This document shows, piece by piece, positions 42,149 through 51,933 of a stretch of DNA of 64,000 bases. The position numbers and the translations under genes are program-made. Each line of letters opens with the position of its first letter. The first letter of the stretch is position 1. The notes under the pieces were generated by a model. The model ran no database searches. It worked only from the letters and a program-made list of their open reading frames with translations, and had not been told where the DNA came from. Source of the DNA: Bradyrhizobium sp. CCBAU 51765 (lineage in GTDB: Bacteria; Pseudomonadota; Alphaproteobacteria; Rhizobiales; Xanthobacteraceae); assembly GCF_015291725.1 (NCBI RefSeq), contig NZ_CP030038.1, positions 6,499,001 to 6,563,000 on the forward strand. Reading direction: 5' to 3'.

Positions 42149-43321
42149 ATGCCCGGCTCTCCGACGCAGCCTTATGCAAGACAGACGACGAAGGTGCTGC
42201 ACGTCGCGGAGACGATTCGTGGCGGGATTGCAAGCTACCTGAATGAGTTACATCCGCAACAACAAGCGAGCTTCGGCGCCGAGAACGTGCACTATGTCGT
42301 TCCCTCGGATCATCGCCGCGATCTCGCCGCCGTCGATGACAACCAGATTACGACATTCGAGCGATCCGGCCGCAGCATCGCCGGGCTATTGCAGATGCTG
42401 CGCGCAAGCATGCAGGCGCTGGATGCGTTCAGGCCGGACGTGGTGCACCTGCATTCCTCGTTTGCGGGCCTCGTGCTCCGGCCCGCGCTGGCGGCCCGCT
42501 CGGACGGACCGCGCGTCGTCTATTGTCCGCACGGCTGGGCGTTTTCGCGCGAGACCGGCCGCCTCAGTCACGTGGTGACAAAGGCGGCGGAGAACCTTCT
42601 CGCGCGCACCTCGGACCGGATCATCTGCATTTCCGGCGACGAGTTCAACGAGGCGGTCCGCGCCGGAATTCCCGCCGACCGCCTCACCGTCGTCCACAAT
42701 GGCATCTCGAAGAGCCGCACGCTGCAGCCCGTTGCGGCGGAATGGACTTCCAAGAAGGTCAAGGTCCTCTTCATCGGTCGTCTGGACCGGCAGAAGGGCT
42801 TTGATCTCCTGATCGAAGCGGCTCGCTCGCTCGAGGATGTCCTCGACGTCCGCATGGTCGGCGCCTCCGTCGTCAACAAATACGAAGGCCCGGCCGTCCC
42901 CTCCAACGTGTCCCTGCTGGGCTGGCTGGACCGCCCAACCATCGAGACCCAGCTCGAGGCCGCCGACCTCGTCGTGATCCCGTCACGATGGGAAGCGTTT
43001 GGCCTCGTTGCCCTGGAGGCGATGCGCGCAGCCAAGCCCATTCTGGCGTTCCGCAGCGGCGCATTGCCCGAGATCGTCGTCGATGGCGTCACCGGCGTAC
43101 TGTGCGAGCCCGTCGCCGTCCAGCCGCTCGTCGACGGTTTCCGGCGAGCACTGGATCTCGATCTCAAGGTGCTGGGGCAGCGCGGCTACGACCGGTTCAA
43201 GCAGCTTTATGACGTTCAGAAGACGCATGGACAATTGCAGCAGGTCTATGCCGAGCTCCTTCAGGACGACCGGACACCGATCGCAACGAAGGCGGGGCTG
43301 CAATCGGATCTCTCAAAGTGA
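42149..43321 (+). CDS. GT4-family glycosyltransferase
   Basis: A 390-residue enzyme. The N-terminal domain starts KVLHVAETIRGGIASYLNEL (the GG loop common in GT4 enzymes) and has VVHLHSSFAG and YCPHGWAFSRETG. The donor domain has VLFIGRLDRQKGFDLLIEA and PSRWEAFGLVALEAM. This layout resembles EpsD/RfaB-like proteins. AAGGA precedes the start. A 200-bp gap (41949-42148) before it has no gene and may hold a promoter. Sugar unknown. Confidence 0.9.
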   Translation: MPGSPTQPYARQTTKVLHVAETIRGGIASYLNELHPQQQASFGAENVHYVVPSDHRRDLAAVDDNQITTFERSGRSIAGLLQMLRASMQALDAFRPDVVHLHSSFAGLVLRPALAARSDGPRVVYCPHGWAFSRETGRLSHVVTKAAENLLARTSDRIICISGDEFNEAVRAGIPADRLTVVHNGISKSRTLQPVAAEWTSKKVKVLFIGRLDRQKGFDLLIEAARSLEDVLDVRMVGASVVNKYEGPAVPSNVSLLGWLDRPTIETQLEAADLVVIPSRWEAFGLVALEAMRAAKPILAFRSGALPEIVVDGVTGVLCEPVAVQPLVDGFRRALDLDLKVLGQRGYDRFKQLYDVQKTHGQLQQVYAELLQDDRTPIATKAGLQSDLSK

Positions 43322-43430
43322 CGATCAGCATGCACGCTTGCCCTTGCAGATGCCGGAGATCGCGCTGGCGATCCACCAAGCCCGGTCTGGTGTCACCGCC
43401 GATGTATCGCGCGTGAGCATGACCTAGACC

Positions 43431-44762
43431 ATGACACGCCCACGCACCTTGATTCGCGACACTGTCCGCCTCGCGGGCTTCATCTCTTCTATCCTTCTGT
43501 CGGTGCCGGCCTGCGCTCAGCACGCTCAACCGCTCGATGCCCGATTCCTGCTGGGTGTCGGCACCCATCAGGGGCTGGGCGGGCCGGTGAGCGCGCGCGG
43601 GTACGTGCCCGCAGAGAACGTCGCCCAGATCAAGCAACTCGGCCTCAATTCCTTCCGCGACGACTTCCCCTGGTCCGATTTCGAAACGGCAGGACGCCGG
43701 ATGGGCTTCACGCCCAGACTCGGCAGGCTGGAGGCGCAGGTCAGGTCCGGCGTCGCGCGCCCGCTCCTGATCCTTGCGTTCGGCCATCATCTCGTTCCGA
43801 ATTCGTCACCACCGACGACCGACGAAGCCCGGCAGCGATTCGCCGATTATGCCGCGGCCGCGGCGCAATCGGTCGTGGCGCAACACCCGCTGTTCGAGCT
43901 CTGGAACGAATGGAACCTGGCGGCAAAGAAAGATGCCGCGTTCTCACCGGAAAACTATCTGGCGCTCGCGGAGGCCGCACGCCCGGCGGTGAAGCGGGTC
44001 GCGCCGAATGCGCCTTTCCTGGTCGGGGCGCTCGGCGACGATCCGGGCTGGACTTGGACGGAGAAGATGCTGCGAACCGGCATTCTCCAGTACGCGGACG
44101 GAGCTTCGATCCATCTCTACAATTTCTGCATGGGCCCGAGCAAACGCACCTCCGCCGAGATCATCGATCGGCTCACCACGTTCCATCGGCTCGTGAGTCA
44201 GGCGAGCGGAAACGCCGACTTCCCGATCTATGTCACCGAGACCGGCTGGACCACGGCCACCAACAAATGCGGCGTCAGCGAACAAGCCCAGGCCGACAAC
44301 ACGGCACAGCTCATCCTGTGGGCGGCGACCGCGGGACGCTGGCTCAAGGGCATCTGGCTCTATGAGCTCAAGGACAGCGGCAGGAATCCATCGGAGCTGG
44401 AGGACAATTTCGGCCTCTACCGTTTCGACAACTCGCCCAAACCCGTCGCCTGTGCGGCCCAGGGCGCCTGGGCTTTCATCCGCTCCAGCCTGAATGCCGA
44501 GCGACGAGAACTCGCCAGCGGCGTCGTGTCGATCAATGCGTCAACGGCTTCCGGCGGCAGAATTGCAGTCTGGTCCGAGGCCCCGGACCGACGTTACGAA
44601 ATCCGGCTCAAGGAGGATCAGGAAGGAGCAACCTTTGCGATGCCGTGCGATTCGGCGGCAAGACCGGCGTCCAGGGCCTGGATTCCGGTTTCGAGCACAC
44701 CGGTTCTTATTGCAGTCAACAACGGTGCCATTCCCGCCCTGGAGATACGGCCGGCGCGGTAG
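43431..44762 (+). CDS. secreted clan GH-A glycosidase, PslG-like
   Basis: A 443-residue exported hydrolase. The signal peptide runs to about residue 30 (SVPACAQHAQ). A TIM-barrel domain has the acid/base Glu160 in FELWNEWNLAAKK and the nucleophile candidate Glu270 in IYVTETGWTT. These two motifs on strands 4 and 7 define clan GH-A (families 5/39 and relatives). A C-terminal beta-sandwich follows. PslG of Pseudomonas is such an enzyme within an exopolysaccharide cluster and trims polymer in the periplasm. Position between glycosyltransferase genes supports a similar role here. The substrate is inferred only. Confidence 0.82.
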   Translation: MTRPRTLIRDTVRLAGFISSILLSVPACAQHAQPLDARFLLGVGTHQGLGGPVSARGYVPAENVAQIKQLGLNSFRDDFPWSDFETAGRRMGFTPRLGRLEAQVRSGVARPLLILAFGHHLVPNSSPPTTDEARQRFADYAAAAAQSVVAQHPLFELWNEWNLAAKKDAAFSPENYLALAEAARPAVKRVAPNAPFLVGALGDDPGWTWTEKMLRTGILQYADGASIHLYNFCMGPSKRTSAEIIDRLTTFHRLVSQASGNADFPIYVTETGWTTATNKCGVSEQAQADNTAQLILWAATAGRWLKGIWLYELKDSGRNPSELEDNFGLYRFDNSPKPVACAAQGAWAFIRSSLNAERRELASGVVSINASTASGGRIAVWSEAPDRRYEIRLKEDQEGATFAMPCDSAARPASRAWIPVSSTPVLIAVNNGAIPALEIRPAR

Positions 44763-44791
44763 GCGTGAATTTGCAAACACGAGGTTACGCG

Positions 44792-46066
44792 ATGAAAGTT
44801 CTTTTGACGTCCACGCTTTATCCGACACCTCAGGCACCAAAGATCGTTGGCGGTGCAGAGGTCTTCGCGCGACGTTTCGCCGAAGGCCTGGTGCAGCGCG
44901 GAGACGAGGTCGAGGTGATACGGGCCGCACCGGCGCCCCAGCAGGCTCGCGAATCCTGCAACGGCATCAACATCTATTCCGCGCCGGTGCAGAACATCTA
45001 TCTGCCTTTCACCGAACAGAAAAACGTCGCACTGCGCAGCATCTGGCACGCGGTCGACGACTGGCAGATGCAGGCGCCCCTGATCGCGGAACGAGTCCGG
45101 GCCTTCAAGCCGGACGTCCTGCATTCCAACAATTTGTCGGGTCTCACCACCGCGATCTGGCGCGTTGCCGCCCAGCTCGGCGTCCCGGTGCTCCATACAC
45201 TTCACGACTATTATCTGACCTGTCCGCGCTGCTCGCGTTTCGACAAGGGACGGTCTTGCGAGCGCACTTGCACGAGCTGCGGAATCTTGAGCTATCATCG
45301 CAAGCGCGCCACGCATTGGCTCAGTGCCGTGGTCGGCGTGAGCGAGCGCGTCCTGTCCATTCATACGGACATGGGCATGTTCACCGAGACGCCGATCCGT
45401 ACCGTGATCCGCAACGCCTCGACCGAACCGCCACGTGAGCCCTATCCCCGTCCGATCTGCACCACTGAAGTGACGTTCGGGTTCATAGGCCGCCTCACGG
45501 AGGAAAAGGGCATCGACAACCTCATGCGCGCTCTTGCCCTGCTGCCCCGCGATCGCATCCGCATGATGATCGCCGGCCGAGTCAGCGACGAGGAGCAAGG
45601 ACGACTCCGGGGCCTCTCGCGGGATGCGCGAATAGAGTTCATGGGCTTCGTGGCGCCGGACGATTTCTACAGGCAGGTCGATGTGGTGGTCGCGCCGTCC
45701 ATCTGGCACGACCCCGGTCCACTCGTCGTCGCAGACGCCAAGGCGGCTGGCAGGCCGCTGCTCGGAACGCCCTTTGGCGGCATGCCCGAGGTGATCGAGC
45801 ATGGCGTGACGGGCTGGCTGACCGAAGCCGATCCGCAATCCCTGGCCGACAGCATGCTCGCAATCGCGGCGGATCCGCACAAGATCGACGAGATCAGCCG
45901 GCGCCTCATCGCGGATACCAACAAATGGGTATTTGCCGACGTGCTGTCTTCATACAAGAACCTGTATGAGCAATTGCGCGAGAAACGGATGTCGCGCTTG
46001 CACGCAGCAACGGCCGAGGCGCCGCTGGGACGGACCATCGGCAAGGGGCGCCTCATTCCGAGATGA
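44792..46066 (+). CDS. GT4-family glycosyltransferase
   Basis: A 424-residue enzyme starting MKVLLTSTLYPTPQAPKIVG, then GGAEVFARRFAEGL. The middle has a cysteine-rich stretch TCPRCSRFDKGRSCERTCTS, a known insert in some GT4 enzymes that may bind metal. The donor domain has FGFIGRLTEEKGIDNLMRAL and PSIWHDPGPLVVADAKAAGR, where the usual second Glu of EX7E is replaced by Asp. Its stop overlaps the flippase start by 4 bp (ATGA), so the two are translationally coupled. It lies 29 bp after the glycosidase. Confidence 0.9.
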   Translation: MKVLLTSTLYPTPQAPKIVGGAEVFARRFAEGLVQRGDEVEVIRAAPAPQQARESCNGINIYSAPVQNIYLPFTEQKNVALRSIWHAVDDWQMQAPLIAERVRAFKPDVLHSNNLSGLTTAIWRVAAQLGVPVLHTLHDYYLTCPRCSRFDKGRSCERTCTSCGILSYHRKRATHWLSAVVGVSERVLSIHTDMGMFTETPIRTVIRNASTEPPREPYPRPICTTEVTFGFIGRLTEEKGIDNLMRALALLPRDRIRMMIAGRVSDEEQGRLRGLSRDARIEFMGFVAPDDFYRQVDVVVAPSIWHDPGPLVVADAKAAGRPLLGTPFGGMPEVIEHGVTGWLTEADPQSLADSMLAIAADPHKIDEISRRLIADTNKWVFADVLSSYKNLYEQLREKRMSRLHAATAEAPLGRTIGKGRLIPR

Positions 46067-47454
46067 CACGCCTCCTGGCGATGGCGGGCTATTTCTATCA
46101 AAGCGCCGCGGCGATCATCCTGATCTTCGCGATCAGTCATCTGTTGCCCGCCGCCGACTATACCAATTTCTCCCTGGCACTGGCCTCGAGCCAATTGCTC
46201 TGCGTCCTGATGTTCGAATGGCTGCAACTCGCCGGACTGCGCTTTCTGGCGGCAGCGAAGGAGAACGAAGCGGCTCGGTTGAGGTGGTCGCTGCTTGCGG
46301 CGGGTCTGTCGAGTGCGGGCGCGCTCGTCCTTGTCGGGAGCTGCGCATCCTTGGCCAGCGTGCTCCCGACAGGGATCGTCGCCCTGGGCCTCGGCATATC
46401 CGTGCTCCAGGGCTTGACCGATCTCTATTTCCTGTCGGTCCGCCTGTCCGATCGGCTGGGCATCGCATCGTTTCTTCTTGCGTTTCGTGCCACCGCCCTT
46501 CTGACCGCGGCCGCCGCCGGCGCAGCGATCTCCGGAACGGCCGAAGCGACGCTGCTCGGCGTTGCCACCGGCCACATGCTGGGCCTTCTCGCCGGGCTGG
46601 TGGCCTATCGCACCCCCCTGGAGCGCGCTTCGCTGCGAACGATGCTCGCCGACTGGAAGGATTTCTCCCGCTACGGCATGCTCGCCGCGGGCGCGTCGGT
46701 CATCCATCTGTCGGTGCCGGTGCTGCTCCGTGTCATCGTCATCGGCCGGCTGGGTGCGACGGGAGCTGGCGCCGGATTTTCGATCGCGCTCGATTTACTG
46801 CAACGTCCCTTCTGGGTCCTCAATGCGGCGATCCACACCGTGAGCTATCCCGAAGTGGTCAACGATTTCGAGCACGGGACCGGCACAAAATCCGTGCAAT
46901 CTGCACGCCGCATGTTCGAGTTCATGATCTGCACGACCCTCGTGCTACTCGGCGGATTGGTCGGCTTCATTCCGGATGCCGCGCGCATCCTGGTGCCCCG
47001 GGAGAGCCTGGATGGATTCCTGGAGACGGCGCCGGCGATCGCCGCCTTCTATTTCCTGCATACCCATCTGCAGGCGACGATAGCCGTTGTCCCCCACCTC
47101 GAGAAGCTGGCGACCAGGCTGGTCCTGGTCGCCGCCGGACAGCTCGCCCTCGTTGTCGCCCTCTCCCTGGTCGCCGTGTCGGCCGGCCTGTCGCCGCGAG
47201 CGGCGGTGGGCTGTGCTTCGCTCGCCACCCTCGCAACGATCCTGGTCGCGCTCGGTCCTACGCTGCGGTTCGAGGCATTCCCGCGCTGGTCCTTGGTCAT
47301 GCAGGCGCTGGTGGCCGCGATCCTGATCGGATCGCTCGGTTCGATGCCGACGGAGCCCGCGGCATGGCTCGCCGGCAAGATCATGATCGCCGCGATCGCA
47401 ACGGCGATCATCGCATGGCGCGGCGACTTTCTCATGCTGGCTCGCCGCGGCTGA
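46063..47454 (+). CDS. polysaccharide flippase-like membrane protein (MOP superfamily)
   Basis: A 463-residue polytopic protein with about 12 to 14 helices and a Wzx/polysaccharide-export arrangement. It starts MTRLLAMAGYFYQSAAAIIL, and the central part reads GAGAGFSIALDLLQRPFWVL, a typical block of the MOP superfamily. It probably flips lipid-linked oligosaccharide across the inner membrane. The start overlaps the preceding glycosyltransferase stop. A second flippase-like protein is encoded at 53301-54782 on the opposite strand. Confidence 0.82.
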   Translation: MTRLLAMAGYFYQSAAAIILIFAISHLLPAADYTNFSLALASSQLLCVLMFEWLQLAGLRFLAAAKENEAARLRWSLLAAGLSSAGALVLVGSCASLASVLPTGIVALGLGISVLQGLTDLYFLSVRLSDRLGIASFLLAFRATALLTAAAAGAAISGTAEATLLGVATGHMLGLLAGLVAYRTPLERASLRTMLADWKDFSRYGMLAAGASVIHLSVPVLLRVIVIGRLGATGAGAGFSIALDLLQRPFWVLNAAIHTVSYPEVVNDFEHGTGTKSVQSARRMFEFMICTTLVLLGGLVGFIPDAARILVPRESLDGFLETAPAIAAFYFLHTHLQATIAVVPHLEKLATRLVLVAAGQLALVVALSLVAVSAGLSPRAAVGCASLATLATILVALGPTLRFEAFPRWSLVMQALVAAILIGSLGSMPTEPAAWLAGKIMIAAIATAIIAWRGDFLMLARRG

Positions 47455-47992
47455 TTTGCCGCACCCGCAAGCCTGCCAAATCAGATCCGACGTCCGAGAC
47501 GGAATCGGGCTCGCTACCAACTGCGCAGCGGGTGCGTGCACCATCACCGAACTGTCACAACCCTCCCGGGTATATCCTACACTTTAATCGCCCATAGAAA
47601 CGGCATCTGCAAACGTTCTGTGCAGGAAGTTTCACGAAGAGTGGATGACACTCCGTAGGATTGCGGATGCTGCACAACCCATTGCCGACATCACGCACTG
47701 CAAGCGTGCAGCATCGTTCCCCTTCCCGACCTGTCGCATGGATCCGATCGGCACGGCCTGCGCATACATTCAGCAGTCAGATCGACAAAATTCTTGAAAG
47801 CGCCTTCCTCACGCCATCCTGCTCCGGCATCGCAATCAACGTTCTGCTGCAACAGAGCAAGTCTGTTCCTGCACAAGGAACCCGTTTCGCTCGCTATTTG
47901 TAGCTTTGGTTTTTATCTGAAATTCACACTCGACAGAGAAGCTTAACGCAAATCCCTGCGAGCAATTGGTTCGCGCTGAAATCGAGTGTGCA
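47455..47992 (+). other. 538-bp non-coding leader before the repeat glycosidase gene
   Basis: No convincing gene: the short readings here lack family features and ribosome-binding sites. The sequence is less GC-rich than its neighbours, with stretches such as CACTTTAATCGC and GCTTTGGTTTTTATCTG, and probably holds the promoter of the gene at 47993. No clear operator was seen. Confidence 0.45.
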
Positions 47993-50900
47993 ATGCCTGA
48001 TCAAACAGTCCTCTCCGCCAGCGGCTTCATCAACTCCATCGGCGTCAACACACATGCCGGCTTCGGGTGGACCGGCTACAACAATCTCGCGCTGATGGTC
48101 GACGATCTGGAATATCTCGGCGTCACCCATCTCCGCGATGCGATGGGAACCAGCCCCGCTGCACAACCGGTGGTCGAGGGTCTCGCCGCCGCCGGTTACA
48201 AGTTCGACTTCCTGGTCTCGTCCGCCCTGCCGCAGTCGGGGACGGCCGGACTTCAGAAGTACATCGCCTCGCTCGAGAAGTTCGCGGCGACCCACGCGGG
48301 CAGCATCAGCGCCATCGAGGGGCTCAACGAGGCCAATCACCAGCCCTTCAGCTACAATGGCAGCTCCAGCCTCTCAGCCGCAGCCCAGTTCCAAAGCGCG
48401 CTCTATCAGGCCGTCAATTCCAACGCGGCGCTCGCCAGCGTCCCGGTCTACAATCTGTCACTGGCCTACAACGATCCGCAAGGCTACGCCCAGCTCGGCA
48501 ACATGTCGGGCTCGGTCGACTACGCCAATGCCCACGCTTATGTCAGCACCGGCCTGACGCCCGGCAGCTCCATCGCGGCAACGCTCAGCGCCGTCATGAC
48601 CGCGGCACCGGGAAAGCCCGTCGTCATCACCGAGACCGGCTATACCACGCAGGCCAACACTCAATATCTCGGCGTCAACGAGACGGTGCAGGCCAAATCG
48701 ATCCTGAACACGCTGGTCGATGCCTACAAGGCCGGTGTCAGCGCGACCTATCTCTACGAACTGTTCGACCGCGACTCGTCGGCCGGCAACACCAACCCTG
48801 AAGCGAACTTCGGACTGTTCAATTCCGACGGCACGCCGAAGCTCGCCGCGACGGCGATTCACAACCTGACGACCATTCTGGCCGACGACGGCAAGGGCGG
48901 CCTGCAGCCGACTGGTCCATTGAACTACACCCTGAGCAACATGCCGGCCACAGGCAACAGCATGGTGCTCGGCAAGAGCAATGGCGCCTACGAGCTCGTC
49001 GTCTGGGCCGAGCCGAAGCTCTGGAACGACGCCACGGATACCGAGGTGTCCAACGCGGCCCAGACGGTCACGGTGAATCTCGGCGGCGTGCATCATACGG
49101 TGAAGGTCTACGACACGCTGACGGGAACCACGGCGATCGCCAGCTACACCGACGTCAGCACGATCACGATTCCGGTCAGCGATCACGCGCTGATCATCGA
49201 GATCGACGCGCCTCCGACCACGCCGACTCCGCCTGACACCCGGGCCAGCGTCAGCGGCACGGCTGCCGAGATCGTGCCGCAACTGTCCGACCTGAGCGAG
49301 TCGACGGCGCTGCAGACCATCACGTTGACGGATTCGCACGTCCTGCCGGTCGCTTCGAAAGCGACGATGGACTACATCATTGCCCATTACGGCAGCGCGC
49401 TGTCCAAGATCCAGGGCGGATACTCGTTCTCCGTGACGAATACGGCCGCGACCTGGACCAACACGAAGACTTACGACGCGAGCGGAAAGCAGCTGTCGAG
49501 GTCCGACACCGGCCTCAATTCAAGCGGGCAGCCGACCTCGACCACCGTCGTCTACAGCGACGGTTCCCAGGACCTGATCAGCTACACCAATGGTGTGAAG
49601 ACGAAGTTCGTTCATGTCGGGACCGACGCAACCCGGACCACCGACACCTACAACACGGCCGGAGCCCTTCTGAGCGAGATCGTGCAGAAGTCGAACGGCT
49701 ACTACTCCACCACGCTCTACACCAACGGCGTGAAGACCGCCGCCTACGTCAAGAACGCCGATGGTTCGCAGGACAATTATTCCTACAACGTCATCGGAAA
49801 GAGCTTTACCACACAGGTTCAGCACCTTGACGCCTCGGGGAAGGTCACCTCGGTCACCCGCAGCCATGCCGACGGCTCGCTGGATTCGACCCAGGTCTAC
49901 AACAGCGACGGCAGCAGCGTGATCACGTTGTACAGCGCCACCGGCGTCAAGCTGGTCGCGACCAGCTATCATGCCGACAAGAGCAAGGATGTCTGGACCT
50001 ACAACATCAAGGGCCAGACCTATGCGACCGAGCACGACGTCTACGATGCGACCGGATTCCTGACGACCCTGACGCGCCTGCATGCCGACGGCAGCCTCGC
50101 CTTCAAGCTGATGCAGACCGCGGACGGCACCAAGACGACCGACTGGTATAATGCCGCCGGCAGCCTCACCAGCGAGGTGGTTCAAAAGGCCGACGGTTTC
50201 ACCTCGACGACCCTCTACAGCAACGGCATCAAGACCAAGGCCTATATCAAGAACGCCGACGGCAGTCAGGACAATTACGCCTATGGCATCACCGGCCAGA
50301 GCTACGTCACGCTGATCCAGCACGTCGATCCGTCCGGCAAGGTCACGGCCGTCACCCGCAAGCATGCCGACGGCACGCTCGACTATTCGCAGGTCATCAA
50401 TGCCGACGGAAGCAGCGTCATCACCAACTACGACGCTGCAGGCGTGCGAACCAAGCAGACCGACTATCACGCCAACGGCAGCAAGGACGTCTTTCTCTTC
50501 AACATCACCGGTCAGAACTACACGACCGAGCACGACATCTACGATGCGACCGGCTTCCTCACCACGCTGATCCGCAAGCACGCCGACGGCAGCATGGCGT
50601 TCAAGCTGGTGCAGGGCAAGGACGGGACCAAGACGACGGACTGGTACGATGCCAAAGGCGTTCTCACCAGTGAAGTGCTCGAGAAGCCGAGCGGCTACAA
50701 CTCGACCACGGTCTACACCAATGGCGTGAAGAGCGCGGTTTACATCATCAACGCCGACCAGAGCCACGACAACTACAGCTACAACATCGTGGGCCAGAGC
50801 TACACCACGCAGCACCAGCACATCGATCCGGCCGGCCGGACGACCGAGGTAACCCGTTGGCATGCCGACGGCTCGCTCGACTATACCGAGGTCGTCGGCA

Positions 50901-51901
50901 ACGACGGCAGCAGAGTGGTGACCAACTACGACGCCTCGGGCATCAAGAAGACGGAGACCGACTATCACGCCGACGGCTCGAGGGATGTCCATCTCTTCAA
51001 CGTCGTCGGTCAGAACTACACGACGGAGCACGACACTTACGATTCCACCGGCTTCCTCACCCACATCGTGCGCACCCACGCCGACAACAGCCTGGCATTC
51101 ACGTTGGTGCAGAGCGCCGACGGCACCAAGACCTCCGACTGGTACGACGCGAAGGGTGTCATCACCAGCGAGGTGACGACCAAGAGCGATGGCTACAACT
51201 CCACGACCGTCTATACCGCCGGCGTGAAGACCGCGGCCTATATCAAGAACGCCGACGGGACGTCGGACAATTGGAACTACAACGTCACCGGGCAGTCGTA
51301 TACGACCCAGCATCAGCACCTCGATGCCTCGGGCAAGCTGGTCGAGCTCACCCGGACCCATGCCGACGGCACGCTGGACTATACCCAGGTCATCCACGAC
51401 GACGGCAGCAAGCTGACCGACATCTATAACAGCGCCGGCGTCAAGACTCAGGAGGTCGCCAACAACGCCGACGGCTCGAGGGACGTCTTCCTGTTCAACT
51501 TCAACGGACAGGCCGGCACGACGCAGCACGAGAACTACAACACCGCCAATGCACTGCAGTTCATCGATCAGACCAAGACCGACGGCACCCATAACGTCAC
51601 GGCCGTTGGGAGCGGCGTAACGATCCAGGGCGGAGCCGGCAACGACGTGTTCTCGGCCGCGCCGAATTCGACCACCATCGCCTACGATCACGGCCAGGAC
51701 CAGATCCTCAACTTCCAGGCCGGCAACGCCGCAACTCACGACGTGATCCAGATCTCGAAGCTGCTGGCGGCAGACTACAGTCACCTGCAGATGACACAGT
51801 CCGGCACGAACGCGCTCATCACGTTCTCGGCCGAAGACTCGATCCTTCTCAAGAACGTGTATGTCAGCAGCCTGACGAGCCACGACTTCTTGTTCGTCTA
51901 A
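47993..51901 (+). CDS. type I-secreted-like giant protein: GH-A glycosidase domain plus 166-residue repeats
   Basis: A 1302-residue protein without a Sec signal. Residues 1-300 resemble a clan GH-A barrel: VNTHAGFGWTGYNN, acid/base candidate Glu113 in IEGLNEANH, nucleophile candidate Glu214 in VVITETGYTTQ. A beta-sandwich region follows (about 300-420). Residues 513-1176 are four tandem repeats, each with YD-like motifs (DWYDA-G, HADGS-D, TTVYTNGVKT). The C-terminus has GGAGNDVFSA, then QDQILNFQAG and a tail ending SLTSHDFLFV, like RTX/type I secretion substrates. TTG 47966 is an alternative start. It is probably exported by a type I system and acts outside the cell on the polymer or as an adhesin. 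Confidence 0.83.
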   Translation: MPDQTVLSASGFINSIGVNTHAGFGWTGYNNLALMVDDLEYLGVTHLRDAMGTSPAAQPVVEGLAAAGYKFDFLVSSALPQSGTAGLQKYIASLEKFAATHAGSISAIEGLNEANHQPFSYNGSSSLSAAAQFQSALYQAVNSNAALASVPVYNLSLAYNDPQGYAQLGNMSGSVDYANAHAYVSTGLTPGSSIAATLSAVMTAAPGKPVVITETGYTTQANTQYLGVNETVQAKSILNTLVDAYKAGVSATYLYELFDRDSSAGNTNPEANFGLFNSDGTPKLAATAIHNLTTILADDGKGGLQPTGPLNYTLSNMPATGNSMVLGKSNGAYELVVWAEPKLWNDATDTEVSNAAQTVTVNLGGVHHTVKVYDTLTGTTAIASYTDVSTITIPVSDHALIIEIDAPPTTPTPPDTRASVSGTAAEIVPQLSDLSESTALQTITLTDSHVLPVASKATMDYIIAHYGSALSKIQGGYSFSVTNTAATWTNTKTYDASGKQLSRSDTGLNSSGQPTSTTVVYSDGSQDLISYTNGVKTKFVHVGTDATRTTDTYNTAGALLSEIVQKSNGYYSTTLYTNGVKTAAYVKNADGSQDNYSYNVIGKSFTTQVQHLDASGKVTSVTRSHADGSLDSTQVYNSDGSSVITLYSATGVKLVATSYHADKSKDVWTYNIKGQTYATEHDVYDATGFLTTLTRLHADGSLAFKLMQTADGTKTTDWYNAAGSLTSEVVQKADGFTSTTLYSNGIKTKAYIKNADGSQDNYAYGITGQSYVTLIQHVDPSGKVTAVTRKHADGTLDYSQVINADGSSVITNYDAAGVRTKQTDYHANGSKDVFLFNITGQNYTTEHDIYDATGFLTTLIRKHADGSMAFKLVQGKDGTKTTDWYDAKGVLTSEVLEKPSGYNSTTVYTNGVKSAVYIINADQSHDNYSYNIVGQSYTTQHQHIDPAGRTTEVTRWHADGSLDYTEVVGNDGSRVVTNYDASGIKKTETDYHADGSRDVHLFNVVGQNYTTEHDTYDSTGFLTHIVRTHADNSLAFTLVQSADGTKTSDWYDAKGVITSEVTTKSDGYNSTTVYTAGVKTAAYIKNADGTSDNWNYNVTGQSYTTQHQHLDASGKLVELTRTHADGTLDYTQVIHDDGSKLTDIYNSAGVKTQEVANNADGSRDVFLFNFNGQAGTTQHENYNTANALQFIDQTKTDGTHNVTAVGSGVTIQGGAGNDVFSAAPNSTTIAYDHGQDQILNFQAGNAATHDVIQISKLLAADYSHLQMTQSGTNALITFSAEDSILLKNVYVSSLTSHDFLFV
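49529..51520 (+). repeat. four tandem 498-bp coding repeats
   Basis: Equivalent points recur at 49529, 50027, 50525, 51023 and 51521, an exact 498-bp (166-codon) period with no indel. Anchors are TEHD-YDATGFLTT at the unit start and TDWY-A-G 37 codons later. The first unit is diverged at its start, and a fifth begins but stops after about 25 codons. Each unit has two related halves, so an older duplication of about 80 residues preceded the present one. Confidence 0.9.
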
Positions 51902-51933
51902 AGTCGCGGCAGATTGGCATCTATCGAGGCAGC

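Noticed and set aside
47661..47903. 80-codon open frame in the leader of the repeat gene
   Set aside because: No ribosome-binding site, no motif, biased composition; treated as non-coding.
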